Below are positions 46,341 through 55,373 of a stretch of DNA of 64,000 bases, piece after piece (the stretch's first letter is position 1; each line of letters begins with the position of its first letter). This stretch comes from Pseudofrankia coriaricola (GTDB lineage: Bacteria; Actinomycetota; Actinomycetes; Frankiales; Frankiaceae), in assembly GCF_001854805.1 (NCBI RefSeq), contig NZ_MBLO01000235.1, forward strand, positions 124,001 to 188,000, given 5' to 3'. The notes beneath the pieces were generated by a model, which ran no database searches, was not told the origin of the DNA, and worked only from the letters and a program-made list of their open reading frames with translations. The position numbers and the translations under genes were made by a program.

Positions 46341-47189
46341 ATGACCATCCTCGTCACTGGCGCGCGCGGGAACCTCGGGTCACGCCTGGTCGCGACGCTG
46401 GCCGCGGCCGGCTGCCCGGTCCGCGGCTCGGCCCGTGACGCCACGACCCTACGGCTGCCTGCCGGCGCCGAGCCGGCCGAACTCGACATCACCGACCCCG
46501 GGCCGGCCGCGGCGGACACGCTGCGTGGCGTCGAGGCGGTCTTCCTCTACCCGGTCATCGGCTCGGTGGACGCGTTCCTGGCGGCGGCGGCTACGGCCGG
46601 CGTGCGCTACCTGGTGCTGCTGTCCTCGCCGGCGGCCTACGAGGCCGGGGAGTTCGACCGGCCGATCGGGCTGGTCCACCGCGCGGTCGAGCGGGCCGTC
46701 GCCGGGGCCGGTCTCGAGCACACTGTGCTCTACCCGAGCTGGCTGGCGACGAACGCCCAGCGCGACTGGGCCGACCAGATCCGGACAACCGGACGGGTGG
46801 CCATGGCCTATGGCGACGCGACCGTCACGCCGATCCATCCTGACGACGTCGCGCAGGTCGCCGCCGACCTGCTCACCCGCGGCACCCACCGCGCCCGGAT
46901 GCAGATCCTCACCGGACCGCGCTCGCTCCACCTTCGGGACGTGGTCACGACCGTCGGCGACGTGCTCGGCGTCGAGATACCCGTCGATGACCTGACGCGC
47001 GACCAGGCACTCGAGCAGGCGAAGGGCCGCATGCCTCGCCCGATCCTCGAAACCCTGCTCGACGTGGCCGCGGCGAGCATCGGCCAGGCGGCCCCCGTCA
47101 ACAACACCGTGGAACGCATCACCGGCCACCCCGCCCGACCGTTTCGCTCCTGGGTCGAAACCCACCGGGCGGATTTCGAGCGCAACTGA
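46341..47189 (+). CDS. NmrA-like NAD(P)-binding protein (atypical SDR)
   Basis: The 282-residue protein begins MTILVTGARGNLGSRLV, a dinucleotide-binding motif, and has the NmrA/QOR2 layout with YPSWLATNAQRDWADQI and IHPDDVAQVAADLL. It should be an NADPH-dependent quinone reductase or redox sensor. ATG has TAGGAG 6 bases upstream. It is divergent from, and probably repressed by, the MarR regulator. A strong terminator follows. Confidence 0.87.
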   Translation: MTILVTGARGNLGSRLVATLAAAGCPVRGSARDATTLRLPAGAEPAELDITDPGPAAADTLRGVEAVFLYPVIGSVDAFLAAAATAGVRYLVLLSSPAAYEAGEFDRPIGLVHRAVERAVAGAGLEHTVLYPSWLATNAQRDWADQIRTTGRVAMAYGDATVTPIHPDDVAQVAADLLTRGTHRARMQILTGPRSLHLRDVVTTVGDVLGVEIPVDDLTRDQALEQAKGRMPRPILETLLDVAAASIGQAAPVNNTVERITGHPARPFRSWVETHRADFERN

Positions 47190-47206
47190 CGACAGCCCTC
47201 CGCGCC

Positions 47207-47240
47207 GCGTGGCCCGGAGCCGCCCGGCTCCGGGCCACGC
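47207..47240 (+). terminator. Perfect hairpin terminator after the NmrA-like gene
   Basis: 15-bp perfect arms (47207-47221, 47226-47240) with a GCCC loop, 17 bp after the stop. There is no T-run. Confidence 0.8.
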
Positions 47241-47275
47241 CGCGGCCCAGTGCGTGCTGACGTCGGATCTGGCGA

Positions 47276-47464
47276 CTACGAGGTGACGGCGACGGCCTGG
47301 CGGACGAGGTCGTCCCGGGTGAGCTGGGCGAGCATGAAGTCAGCGAGGTCGGCGAACGAGATCCTGGACGAGAACGACAGCCACCGGTCGGTGCCCGCCC
47401 CGGACGAGCAGCTGCGCCTGCGGGCGCTGCTCACCAGGGCGGGCGCCGATCCGAGCCTGTTCAC
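47276..47464 (-). pseudogene. C-terminal remnant of an atypical SDR/NAD(P)H-binding protein
   Basis: On the minus strand, the frame ends GTDRWLSFSSRISFADLADF followed by MLAQLTRDDLVRQAVAVTS. This is the usual end of NAD(P)H-binding oxidoreductases (ISRADLADFMLxQL). The catalytic and Rossmann parts are missing: the MFS gene ends only 13 bp further up. It is probably a decayed copy, truncated on its 5' side. Confidence 0.55.
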
Positions 47465-47476
47465 CTGCCGGGCGAC

Positions 47477-48955
47477 CTAGGCGGTGGTATCGCCGGCTGA
47501 GCCGCGGCGTTGGATGGACAGCGCGGCGATCGCGGCCGCGACGCCGGCCGCGGCGCAGAGCGCGAACAGCTCCCGGTAGCTGGCGAGGGAGGGGAGTTCG
47601 GCCGAGCCGAGGGACATCGTCTGCGCCGCGAGGATGCTGCCGCCGATGGCGCTCGCCAGCGAGCTGCCGATGGCCCGGAACAGGGTGTTCATCCCGTTGG
47701 CCGCGGCGATCTCCGCCGGTGGGGTGAAGGCGTTGATGAGGGAGGGCATGGCGGCGTATCCGATGCCGGTGCCGATGCCCACCACGGAGGCGCCGAGGAT
47801 GACCTCCCAGAGCGAGCCGGTGAGGATGATGCGCATTCCCCACCCGAGGGCGACGATGATCGCGCCGAGCGCGAGGGTCTGCCCGGCGCCGCGCATGGCG
47901 ACCAGCCGGGCGGAGACCGGCGCGAGCACGAGCATGCAGATGCCGCTGGGCAGCAGCGTCAGACCGCCGACGAGCATCGATGACCCGAAGCCGTACCCGG
48001 TCGCCTCGGGCGCCTGGACGTAGGACGACGTCCCGATCAGGGAGGCGAACAGGGCGAACCCGAACAGCAGCGAGGCGAGGTTCGTCAGGACGAGCGGCCG
48101 GCGGCGCAGCGTCGCGATGTCGACGAGTGGCCCACGGACCCGGCGCTCGGCGACGACCAGCGCCACGAGCAGCACCACGGCGAGCGCCAGCAGGCCGAGC
48201 ACCCGGGCGGAGCCCCAGCCCCAGTTGGCGGTCTCCGCCAGCGGCAGCAGGAGGGCGACGAGGGCGGCGCTCAGCAGCGCGGTTCCCACCAGGTCCACGC
48301 GCCCGCCGCTGCGGTTGGGCGCCTCGGGCACCAGCCCGAGCACGCTGGCGAACGCGATCACGCCGCCTACGCAGGTGATCCAGAACAGCACGTGGAAGTC
48401 CGCATGCTCGCCGATCACGCCGGCCACCGGCAGGCTGAGCGCGGTGCCGACGCCGAGCATCGCGCTGATCAGCGCGATCGCCGAACCGGCGCGTTCCCGG
48501 GGCAGCAGCGAGCTGAGCAGGCTGATCCCGAGCGGAATCGCCGCTCCCGACGCCCCCTGCAGCGCGCGGCCGGCGATCATCAGGCCGACGTCGTTGGTCA
48601 GCGCGCAGATCAGCGATCCGACCGTCAGCGCCGCGACCGCGATCAGCAGCATCAGGCGCTTGCCGAACATGTCGCCCAGCCGTCCGAACACCGGCACGGC
48701 GACCGCGGCGACAAGCAGCGTCGACGTCAGCAGCCACTCGGCGTTGGTCTGGCTGGTGTGCAGTTCGGCCGGCAGGATCGGCAGCACCGGCACCAGCAGC
48801 CCCTGCGCCATCGACACCATCAGCGCGGCGAGGCCGACCGCCAGAAGCTCCAGCCTCGCGCGGCCGGGGGACGTGCGGGCGCGGATCGCCGCCTCCGCCG
48901 AGCGCGCCGTCGCCTGCGTGGGACGGTCCACCGCCTTTTCGGACAGCTCGGTCAT
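47477..48955 (-). CDS. MFS multidrug exporter, DHA2 (14-helix) family
   Basis: The 492-residue protein has fourteen helices with motif A GRLGDMFGKRLMLL and the motif-C-like VGTALSLPVAGVIGEH. DHA2 members export drugs or dyes in exchange for protons. The ATG has GAAGGG about 6 bases upstream. An inverted repeat about 100 bp upstream (49052-49074) looks like a TetR-type operator, but no regulator gene is adjacent. Confidence 0.9.
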   Translation of the reverse strand: MTELSEKAVDRPTQATARSAEAAIRARTSPGRARLELLAVGLAALMVSMAQGLLVPVLPILPAELHTSQTNAEWLLTSTLLVAAVAVPVFGRLGDMFGKRLMLLIAVAALTVGSLICALTNDVGLMIAGRALQGASGAAIPLGISLLSSLLPRERAGSAIALISAMLGVGTALSLPVAGVIGEHADFHVLFWITCVGGVIAFASVLGLVPEAPNRSGGRVDLVGTALLSAALVALLLPLAETANWGWGSARVLGLLALAVVLLVALVVAERRVRGPLVDIATLRRRPLVLTNLASLLFGFALFASLIGTSSYVQAPEATGYGFGSSMLVGGLTLLPSGICMLVLAPVSARLVAMRGAGQTLALGAIIVALGWGMRIILTGSLWEVILGASVVGIGTGIGYAAMPSLINAFTPPAEIAAANGMNTLFRAIGSSLASAIGGSILAAQTMSLGSAELPSLASYRELFALCAAAGVAAAIAALSIQRRGSAGDTTA

Positions 48956-49456
48956 GCGTCACCCTTCGGGTCAAGATCAAAGAGGTGGGCGGGAGCGTGG
49001 CTGGCGTGCCCATCCACCTACTGGAGGGACTTCTTCCGATTACAGTAACGCAAACGGATGAGATCCCTCCGTTTTGGTGGTGGTGACCACAGTGGCGCCG
49101 AGCACAGCGCTGAAGCCCACCGCGAGAAACCCGCTGCCCGGACACCCGCTGACCAACGCGGACCCGGACCCGGACCAGATCGAGCTCGACACGGAGGCTC
49201 GCCTGAGCCTGGACCGGCCCCTCCCGGACCAGGCTGAGGACGCGCATCCGCCTCGGGCGTAGTACGAAGCGCGACGCTTCGGAGCCGACACGACGGCCGG
49301 GTGCGAGAGTGGTCGCTGGGGCTGGCGAAGCCAGCTGGGAGCCAGGGGACGGCGTCCGCCACGGACAGCGACGTGGAGGACGGACGGGCACGGCCCGCCG
49401 TGAGGCGGCTGGCGCGACGCCAGGGATTCTGGCGTGCGGGAGCGGGAGAAGATTCG
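48956..49456. other. 500-bp intergenic region with an inverted repeat
   Basis: Short frames here have poor codon periodicity, and none is supported. The only clear signal is the repeat at 49052-49074 listed separately. Confidence 0.5.
49052..49074 (-). promoter_or_regulatory. Inverted repeat, candidate operator of the DHA2 exporter gene
   Basis: AAACGGA-N9-TCCGTTT lies about 100 bp upstream of the exporter start in an A+T-richer patch. The dyad size fits a TetR-type dimer. Confidence 0.5.
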
Positions 49457-50704
49457 GTGAACCAGGAACGTGGCGAGGACGGGCGGGAGCCCGGAGACGT
49501 CACCCGTGTCCCGCGACCCGGAGCCTCTCAGGGATGGCCGGAGACCTCCGACGCCGATGGATCCGCGACCCAGAACATCCCTCGCCGGACCATTCCGCCC
49601 CGCTCGACGCCCGCGCCGGCGCAGCCACCTGGCACGTTCGGCCCGACCGAGCCGCCGCCGCCCGCCAGCTCCTACCGCCCGGGGTGGGCCGCGCCGACGG
49701 CCGCCGCCGAACCATGGGACGAGACCCGGGGATGGGCCCGGCCAACCGGGCAGGACAGCGGCTACCAGGACAGCGGCTACGAGGTGATGTACCCGGCCGC
49801 GGCGCATGGCGGCTTCGACGCCACACCGCCCGGCGCGGGCGACGGCCGGCCGCCGGAAGACGCTTCCGGGGCAGGAGAAGGGGCCGGGTCCGGGGTCGGC
49901 GTGGAGCCGCCGACGCGGTGGCGCCCGCCCCGGCGTCGCGTCCTCATACTCACCGCGCTCCCGCTGGTGCTGATCCTGCTGTTCGTGGTGGTCGACCGGG
50001 TCACGGTCTCGGTCGCCGAAGGGGAGATGGCCAAGCAGCTCAAGACGAGTGTGGTGGAGAACGTGGCCTGCGGCGCCCCACCGCCGACGGTGAAGGGCGT
50101 GAGCATCGGCGGCTTCCCGTTCCTCACCCAGGTGCTGTTCGGGAAGTTCCAGAACATCGGCGTGACCGTCGAGGACCTCTCCACCCCGCAGCTGCGGATC
50201 GCTTCGATCCAGGCGAACCTCAAGGGCATCCACGTCCCGCTCAGCCAGATCATCAGCAACAACGTCGGTGAGGTGCGTGTCGACAGCGCGCAGGCGACGG
50301 TCCGGGTCCGCTACGACGACCTGAACACCTTCCTGGCCAGCCAGCCGGGCGGGCTCCGGATCAACCCCAAGGACAACGGGCGGCGCGTCGAGATCACCGG
50401 CACCGCGGACGTGCCGCTGCTCGGAGCCCAGCAGGTCGGCGGGATCACCACGTTCGAGGTCCGCGACAACAAGCTCATCCTGGTTCCCACCGAGATCACC
50501 CTGCGCGGGCTGCTCAACCTCGACATTCCGCTGGGCGGTCTCGGCGAGCTGATCCCGTCGATCCCGATCCCGGTCGGCGAGCTGCCCTTCCAGCTGGACA
50601 TCACCAAGGCGTCGACCGACGCGTCGGGTCTGTCGCTGTCGGCGATCGCCACCAATCTCGTGCTGCCGAAGGCGGAGACGACCCCGCAGTGCAAGCCGTC
50701 GTAG
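49457..50704 (+). CDS. LmeA-like (DUF2993) membrane-anchored lipid-binding protein
   Basis: The 415-residue protein has a disordered Pro/Gly/Ser-rich cytosolic N-terminus (about 1-150, with a QDSGY direct repeat), one membrane helix (about 155-178) and an outer DUF2993/LmeA-like domain beginning VTVSVAEGEMAKQLKTS. In mycobacteria LmeA binds phosphatidylinositol lipids and is needed for lipomannan elongation. I chose GTG 49457 with GGGAGAA 6-8 bases upstream; upstream codons lack family similarity. It is convergent with the DHFR-like gene. Confidence 0.8.
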   Translation: MNQERGEDGREPGDVTRVPRPGASQGWPETSDADGSATQNIPRRTIPPRSTPAPAQPPGTFGPTEPPPPASSYRPGWAAPTAAAEPWDETRGWARPTGQDSGYQDSGYEVMYPAAAHGGFDATPPGAGDGRPPEDASGAGEGAGSGVGVEPPTRWRPPRRRVLILTALPLVLILLFVVVDRVTVSVAEGEMAKQLKTSVVENVACGAPPPTVKGVSIGGFPFLTQVLFGKFQNIGVTVEDLSTPQLRIASIQANLKGIHVPLSQIISNNVGEVRVDSAQATVRVRYDDLNTFLASQPGGLRINPKDNGRRVEITGTADVPLLGAQQVGGITTFEVRDNKLILVPTEITLRGLLNLDIPLGGLGELIPSIPIPVGELPFQLDITKASTDASGLSLSAIATNLVLPKAETTPQCKPS

Positions 50705-50806
50705 CCGCGGCCGCCCAGACGGCCGTCCCGAGCCGCGGCCTTTGCTCGCGACAAGTCGTGTTGGCCCGGCTGGACGGCACCTGGCGGGACAGCGCCCGCC
50801 AACCGG

Positions 50807-51352
50807 TCAGGCGCGAAGCCCGACGACGTCGTAGCGGGCGCAGGCGAAGGCCCGGTTGCGGGTGACCTCGACGAGGCGCAGGTCGAGCCGGCGGGGGAGC
50901 AGCGGCTTGCCCGCGCCGAGGGTCACCGGGGCGAGGGAGACGATCAGCTCGTCGAGGAGGCCGTGGTCGGCGAACTGGCCGGCGAGGTCGCCGCCGCCGA
51001 CCACCCAGACGTCCTTCGTCCCGGCGGCCGCCACAGCGGCGGCGTGCACCGGCCGGATGTCGCCCCGGGCGAACCGGATGTCGGCCGCGTCGACCGGCTT
51101 GAGGTCGCGGCTGGTCAGCACCCACGTCGGCTGCTGGTAGTCCCAGGTGCCGCCGGTGGAGATGTGGTTGTCGAGGAGCCACTGGTAGGTCGACGATCCC
51201 ATCACGAGCGCGCCGACGTGCTCGATGAACTCGTTGTGGTTCATGGGGCCGGCCGGGTCGATGTCCTGGGTGACCAGCCAGTCCAGCGAGTGGTGCTCGT
51301 CGGCGATGAAGCCGTCGAGGGTGGTCGCGGTGTAGTAGGTCGTGCGACTCAT
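50807..51352 (-). CDS. Dihydrofolate-reductase-fold protein (RibD C-terminal type)
   Basis: The 181-residue protein begins MSRTTYYTATTLDGFIADEH, and has VMGSSTYQWLL and VWVVGGGDLAGQFADHGLLDEL, the pattern of the RibD_C/DHFR-like family. Its members reduce unknown substrates with NADPH and are usually not true folate enzymes. ATG overlaps the stop of the AraC/DinB gene (ATGA), so both are cotranslated. Confidence 0.88.
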   Translation of the reverse strand: MSRTTYYTATTLDGFIADEHHSLDWLVTQDIDPAGPMNHNEFIEHVGALVMGSSTYQWLLDNHISTGGTWDYQQPTWVLTSRDLKPVDAADIRFARGDIRPVHAAAVAAAGTKDVWVVGGGDLAGQFADHGLLDELIVSLAPVTLGAGKPLLPRRLDLRLVEVTRNRAFACARYDVVGLRA

Positions 51353-52392
51353 CGGTCGTTCCCTTCCGTCCCGGTTGCCGTGTAGTTGTCGGTCGCTTCG
51401 CCCGTGTTGTCGCCGCTGCCGTCGCCCGTGCCGTCAGCCGGCCCGTCGTTCGGCTGGCCGGCCGGCCCGTGGGCGGCCTCGCCGCGCACGGCGCGCAGCC
51501 ACATGATCGGGTCGCCGTCGTCGACCTCGCGTCCCGCGGCGCGCAGCAGGTGGCGCACCAGCTGGCGGCGGTGCGCCGCGTAGGTGAGGACGTGCGCGAC
51601 GACGCCGCTCAGGACGAAGCTCTCCGGCGGGTCGCACAGCGCGTCGACGAGCCGGTCGTCCCACGCCCCGCGGGCCTCGATGTCGCGCACCACCGCCAGC
51701 CACCGGCCGGCGGTGGCGTCGTGGCGTTCCAGCAGCCGCGCGACGCCGTCGTTCTCGTCCCGCGGCGGCAGGTCGAGGCCCTCGACCGCCGCCAGCCAGA
51801 CCTCCTTCGTCCAGATGTGGTGCTCCAGCACCGCGGCGATCGACCTCTCGGGGCCCTCCCAGGACGTCACGGTCGGGAAGGGAAGCCGCTCGGCGCGGAG
51901 CTCGGCGTCGGGCAGCCCCTTGGCGATTTCCAGGAGGGCCCGGGTGTCGTCCAGGTCGTGGCTGACCAGCTGTTCGGTGAGGGGGTTCATCGTGTGCTCC
52001 GTGGAGTGCACCCACAGCGACATCGGTGGGTGGTAGTGGATGCCGTTCGGCGCGGGCAGCCAGTGGCTGGGCGCGGGCAGGCTCGGCGGGTGGCCGAAGG
52101 CGCGGGTGAAGGCGCGGGTGAAGCCGTCGACGGAGTCGTAACCCGCGGCCCAGGCCGCGTCGGTGACCGTCGATCCCCGCCGCAGCTGCCAGGCGGCGCG
52201 CTCCAGCATCACCCGACGCCGCATCGCCACCGGCGGCTCGCCCGCGCCGCGTGACAGCAGCCGGCTGAAGTGGAACGGCGAGGAGAAGGCCTCACCGGCC
52301 ATCTCGCCGAGGGAACGCGGGACGCCCTCGTCGGCGCCGGCGAGCACCGCGTCGAGCAGCTCGCGCAGGCGGTCACGTCCGGGTTGCGGCAT
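51349..52392 (-). CDS. AraC-type HTH fused to a DinB/YfiT-like domain
   Basis: The 347-residue protein has an N-terminal AraC HTH pair (SSPFHFSRLLSRGAGEPP...AWAAGYDSVDGFTRAFTRAFGHPP, about residues 35-100) and a C-terminal DinB four-helix bundle (about 135-310) with possible metal-site His residues (LEHHIWTKEVW and YAAHRRQLVRH). The tail is low complexity with repeated GDG and TGxx. DinB-like proteins include thiol-dependent (mycothiol/bacillithiol) enzymes. The HTH in front suggests autogenous control of the coupled DHFR-like gene. Confidence 0.85.
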   Translation of the reverse strand: MPQPGRDRLRELLDAVLAGADEGVPRSLGEMAGEAFSSPFHFSRLLSRGAGEPPVAMRRRVMLERAAWQLRRGSTVTDAAWAAGYDSVDGFTRAFTRAFGHPPSLPAPSHWLPAPNGIHYHPPMSLWVHSTEHTMNPLTEQLVSHDLDDTRALLEIAKGLPDAELRAERLPFPTVTSWEGPERSIAAVLEHHIWTKEVWLAAVEGLDLPPRDENDGVARLLERHDATAGRWLAVVRDIEARGAWDDRLVDALCDPPESFVLSGVVAHVLTYAAHRRQLVRHLLRAAGREVDDGDPIMWLRAVRGEAAHGPAGQPNDGPADGTGDGSGDNTGEATDNYTATGTEGNDR

Positions 52393-52458
52393 GAGGCCAG
52401 TCTGTCGGTCGCGCGCCGGTCCACGCCCGACCGATCTTGCGCAGGCCGGGACGCCGCG

Positions 52459-53274
52459 TCAGCGCAGCCGGGTGCCGCTGGCGATGACCAGGGCGACGTC
52501 GATCGCGGCGATCGCCATCGCAGCGCGGAACGCGTGCCGGTCGCCCAGCCGGAGACCGAACGCCGTCAGCACGGCCACGATGCCGAGGACGACGAGGCGC
52601 CAGGCGCTGGGCCCGACGGGGCCGAGCAGGGCGACGACGGAGCCCGCGACGAGCAGCAGCACGGCCGACCAGCGCGCGCCGACGGCCCCGAGGCGCTGCG
52701 GCAGCCCACGTACGCCGGTTTGGGCATCGGTGGCGAGATCGGGCAGCGTGTTCGCGAAATGCGCTCCGCACCCGAGCAGGGCGCCCGCCAGCGGCAGCCA
52801 CCACGGCGGCAGCGGATGCCCCGGCTGCCCGAGAACGACGAAGGTGGGCAGCAGCGCGAACGACACCGCGTAGGGCACGACGGACAGCAGCGTCGCCTTG
52901 AGGCCGAAGTTGTACGCCCACGCGCTCGCGACCGCGCCCAGATGGACCCATCCCGCCCGCCAACCGGAGGCGAACGACAACGGGACGCAGGCGACCAGCG
53001 CGACGGCGGCCGCGAGCGCCACGGTTCTCGGCGTGATGTCGCCCGCGGCGACGGGTTTCTCGGCCCGTCCGCCGATCGCGTCCCGGCTACGGTCGACGAG
53101 GTCGTTACTCCAGCCCACTGACAGCTGCCCGGTGACGACCGCCCCCGCAACCGCGGCGACCCCGGCCGCCGGCCGTCCAACGGCGACCGCCAGCGCGGCG
53201 GCGAACAGCGTCACCGCCGCGGTCGGCTCCGGATGGCAGGCTCGCACCAGCGCACCAATCCGTCCCACAGCCAC
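52459..53274 (-). CDS. UbiA-family prenyltransferase
   Basis: The 271-residue membrane protein has about eight helices. The two Asp-rich motifs are NDLVDRSRDA (about residue 57) and DLATDAQTG (about 180), which bind Mg-diphosphate. UbiA enzymes attach isoprenoid chains to aromatic or other acceptors. The acceptor is unknown. GTG start with GAGG close upstream. A long non-coding region with a palindromic element follows on its 5' side. Confidence 0.88.
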   Translation of the reverse strand: MAVGRIGALVRACHPEPTAAVTLFAAALAVAVGRPAAGVAAVAGAVVTGQLSVGWSNDLVDRSRDAIGGRAEKPVAAGDITPRTVALAAAVALVACVPLSFASGWRAGWVHLGAVASAWAYNFGLKATLLSVVPYAVSFALLPTFVVLGQPGHPLPPWWLPLAGALLGCGAHFANTLPDLATDAQTGVRGLPQRLGAVGARWSAVLLLVAGSVVALLGPVGPSAWRLVVLGIVAVLTAFGLRLGDRHAFRAAMAIAAIDVALVIASGTRLR

Positions 53275-53347
53275 TAGCCTCGCAGACCACGTGGTTCGGG
53301 ACCCAGCGCTGCGGCAGCAAGGTCTAGTTTCGCCCAGAATCGTTCGT

Positions 53348-53420
53348 GATCACCGTGGGCGTGTCGTCGCTGTCGTGATTTGGCCGGATCCACGACGGTG
53401 GCGACACGGTGGTGGTGATC
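53348..53420. repeat. Dispersed palindromic element, family 2, copy 2
   Basis: A 73-bp near-palindrome from GATCACC (53348) to GGTGATC (53420). The 47-bp core 53361-53407 matches 43755-43801 in inverted orientation. Confidence 0.75.
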
Positions 53421-53922
53421 TACCAGTGGCGACCAGCCCCCGACATCCCTCGACGCCCCCGGGATGTCGGCGGTCGGCCGGGACGATGTCCTCGGGGTTG
53501 GGGGCCAGGTCTGTAGCCGCTGTTGGATGCTGGCGTTGAGCTGGGTCAGTAGTCGCTCGAATCCATGGCGACGCTCCCGTCCGGCAGCTGCTCGGATACG
53601 TCCAGGCTGCCGCAGCCGATCATGACAGCGGGCGCGGCACCAAACATATCGGCGGACCGTCGAGACCACCGGCGACCAGCGGGCGGCGGGTGGTACGGCC
53701 TCGCCCGGAAGAAGAATTCCTAATTCGCGCTCATACAATGACGGAAAGTAATAGTATGCAATCTCACGTTTGCGGGTGCTTACGGGCGACGACGGTCATG
53801 GAATCCGACGGCGCGCGTGTGGGTACCCGACGGCGCTGGGACCACCCATTCGGGGGCCGGCGGAAGTAGCGATCTGGTGCACCAAATGACGTGGCGTGGC
53901 GAGACCCGGGGCCGGTCCGCGT

Positions 53923-53951
53923 TTGCTTTTGAGGTGTGAGAGGGCTACAAA
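53923..53951 (+). promoter_or_regulatory. Promoter in front of the GT4/GH130 operon
   Basis: TTGCTT (53923-53928), 17 bp, TACAAA (53946-53951). The match to consensus is partial. The predicted start point falls inside the CIRCE element. Confidence 0.5.
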
Positions 53952-53955
53952 TGGG

Positions 53956-53982
53956 TTAGCACTCAGTAAGGTCGAGTGCCAA
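53956..53982 (+). promoter_or_regulatory. CIRCE (HrcA) operator
   Basis: TTAGCACTC-N9-GAGTGCCAA has the exact 9-9-9 layout of CIRCE (TTAGCACTC-N9-GAGTGCTAA), with one mismatch. The arms extend to 11 bp (GGTTAGCACTC / GAGTGCCAACC). It lies just after a promoter and about 177 bp before the first gene of a carbohydrate operon. HrcA represses groE/dnaK genes from such sites. None of those genes is in the window. Confidence 0.85.
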
Positions 53983-54158
53983 CCGCTGGTGTGACGGATG
54001 CCTAGGCCTACGTGACCTATCGTTTTCGTTTCTGGGCCCCGCCGGTGACCGGCGCTCCTCCCCGCGGGCACGAGCCCCGCGTCGCGCATCCACGGAGCAC
54101 AGCGCTCGCGTGACCGCCGGCCGACTCGGTGTCGGCAACTACCGGAAGGTGGGCCTTC

Positions 54159-55373
54159 GTGCCCCTCCGTTACGGCTTTCTGAGCACCTATTCCCCGACG
54201 CAGTGCGGCCTCGCCACCTTCACGGCGGCCCTTCTCGACGAACTGACCAGCGCGGCGCCCGGCGCCGCCAGCGGGGTGGTACGACTGCTCGAGGCACCAG
54301 CGGGGCCTGGCCCGCGACCAGGGGCCGTCGTGGGGGACCTGGTGGCCGGGACCCCGGGTGGCCCGCGCCGCGCCGCGCGGCTCCTGAACGGTTTCGACAT
54401 CGCGGTCGTGCAGCACGAGTACGGGGTCTACGGCGGCCCGGACGGCGACGAGGTGATCGAGGTACTCGACAATGTCGAGGTGCCGGTGGTGGTCGTCCTG
54501 CACACCGTGCTCGTGAGCCCGTCCCAGCACCAGCGCGAGGTCATGGAGGCGCTGGTCGCGTCCGCGGACGCGGTTGTCGTGATGACCGAGACCGCGCGGG
54601 CCCGGCTGGTCGACGGGTACCGCGTCCACCCGTACCGGGTCTCGGTCATCCCGCACGGCGCGGCGGACAACCGCCGGGCCGCGCCCGCGCGGTCCGCCCG
54701 GCCGACCATCCTCACCTGGGGCCTGCTCGGACCAGGCAAGGGCATCGAGTGGGGCATCGCGGCGATGGCGGAACTGACGGACCTCGACCCGCCTGTGCGC
54801 TACCTCGTCGCGGGGCAGACCCATCCCAAGGTCCTCGCCCGGGATGGCGAGGAGTACCGGGACAGGCTGGCCGCGCTGGCCAGTCGACTCGGCGTGGCCG
54901 ATTCCGTCACCTTCGACCCCCGCTACCTCGACAGCGGGTCGCTCGCCGAGCTCGTGAGCGGCGCCGACGTCGTCCTGCTGCCCTACGACTCCGTCGACCA
55001 GGTGACCTCGGGCATCCTCATCGAGGCGGTCGCGGCGCTGCGGCCGGTCGTCGCCACCCGGTTCCCGCACGCGGTCGAACTGCTCGGCGACGGCGCCGGC
55101 CTGCTCGTGCCGCACGGTGACGTGGCGGCCATCGCGGCGGCGGTGCGCAGCATCGTCACCGATGACGGCGTCGCCCGCGGGCTGACGAGCGCAGCCTCCG
55201 CCCACGCACCCGAGCTGCTGTGGCCCGCGGTGGCGCGGAGCTACCGCCGACTGGCTGCCGGCCTGGCCGCCCGCACCGGGAGCAGGCTCGGCGTCGCACC
55301 CCTACCCGCGCCCCAGCGGGCGCCCGCGCCGGTGCCCACGCCCATGACGGCGACGGCGACGGCGACCCGGTGA
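54159..55373 (+). CDS. Family-4-like glycosyltransferase
   Basis: The 404-residue GT-B enzyme begins MPLRYGFLSTYSPTQCGLATF and contains LLGPGKGIEWGIAAM and DVVLLPYDSVDQVTSGILIEAVAALRPVVATRFPH, the GT4 nucleotide-sugar region with the EX7E-like Glu. It is cytosolic. I chose GTG 54159 with GGAAGG 8-9 bases upstream. It is the first gene of a three-gene operon with 4-bp overlaps, behind a CIRCE operator. The C-terminus has a (Thr-Ala)n tail encoded by a GGCGAC repeat. It probably transfers mannose or glucose to a glycan or small solute. Confidence 0.87.
   Translation: MPLRYGFLSTYSPTQCGLATFTAALLDELTSAAPGAASGVVRLLEAPAGPGPRPGAVVGDLVAGTPGGPRRAARLLNGFDIAVVQHEYGVYGGPDGDEVIEVLDNVEVPVVVVLHTVLVSPSQHQREVMEALVASADAVVVMTETARARLVDGYRVHPYRVSVIPHGAADNRRAAPARSARPTILTWGLLGPGKGIEWGIAAMAELTDLDPPVRYLVAGQTHPKVLARDGEEYRDRLAALASRLGVADSVTFDPRYLDSGSLAELVSGADVVLLPYDSVDQVTSGILIEAVAALRPVVATRFPHAVELLGDGAGLLVPHGDVAAIAAAVRSIVTDDGVARGLTSAASAHAPELLWPAVARSYRRLAAGLAARTGSRLGVAPLPAPQRAPAPVPTPMTATATATR

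Larger units (their letters stand above)
53275..54158. other. 880-bp non-coding region holding element B and the CIRCE operator
   Basis: No supported gene. It contains the family-2 palindromic element (53348-53420), an A+T-rich patch (about 53712-53765) and the CIRCE operator with its promoter (53923-53982). A minus-strand frame over the palindrome (53274-53738) is incidental. Confidence 0.6.

Noticed and set aside
49074-49262. Small plus-strand frame upstream of the LmeA-like gene
   Set aside because: Asp/Pro-rich text with no start signal; no support beyond an open frame.
53274-53738. 154-codon minus-strand frame over the family-2 palindrome
   Set aside because: The frame is generated by the palindromic repeat and has no domain; codon use is irregular.
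53796-55205. Long minus-strand frame across the CIRCE region and the first GT4
   Set aside because: It lies opposite a clear GT4 and its product is low-complexity with no family match; shadow frame.
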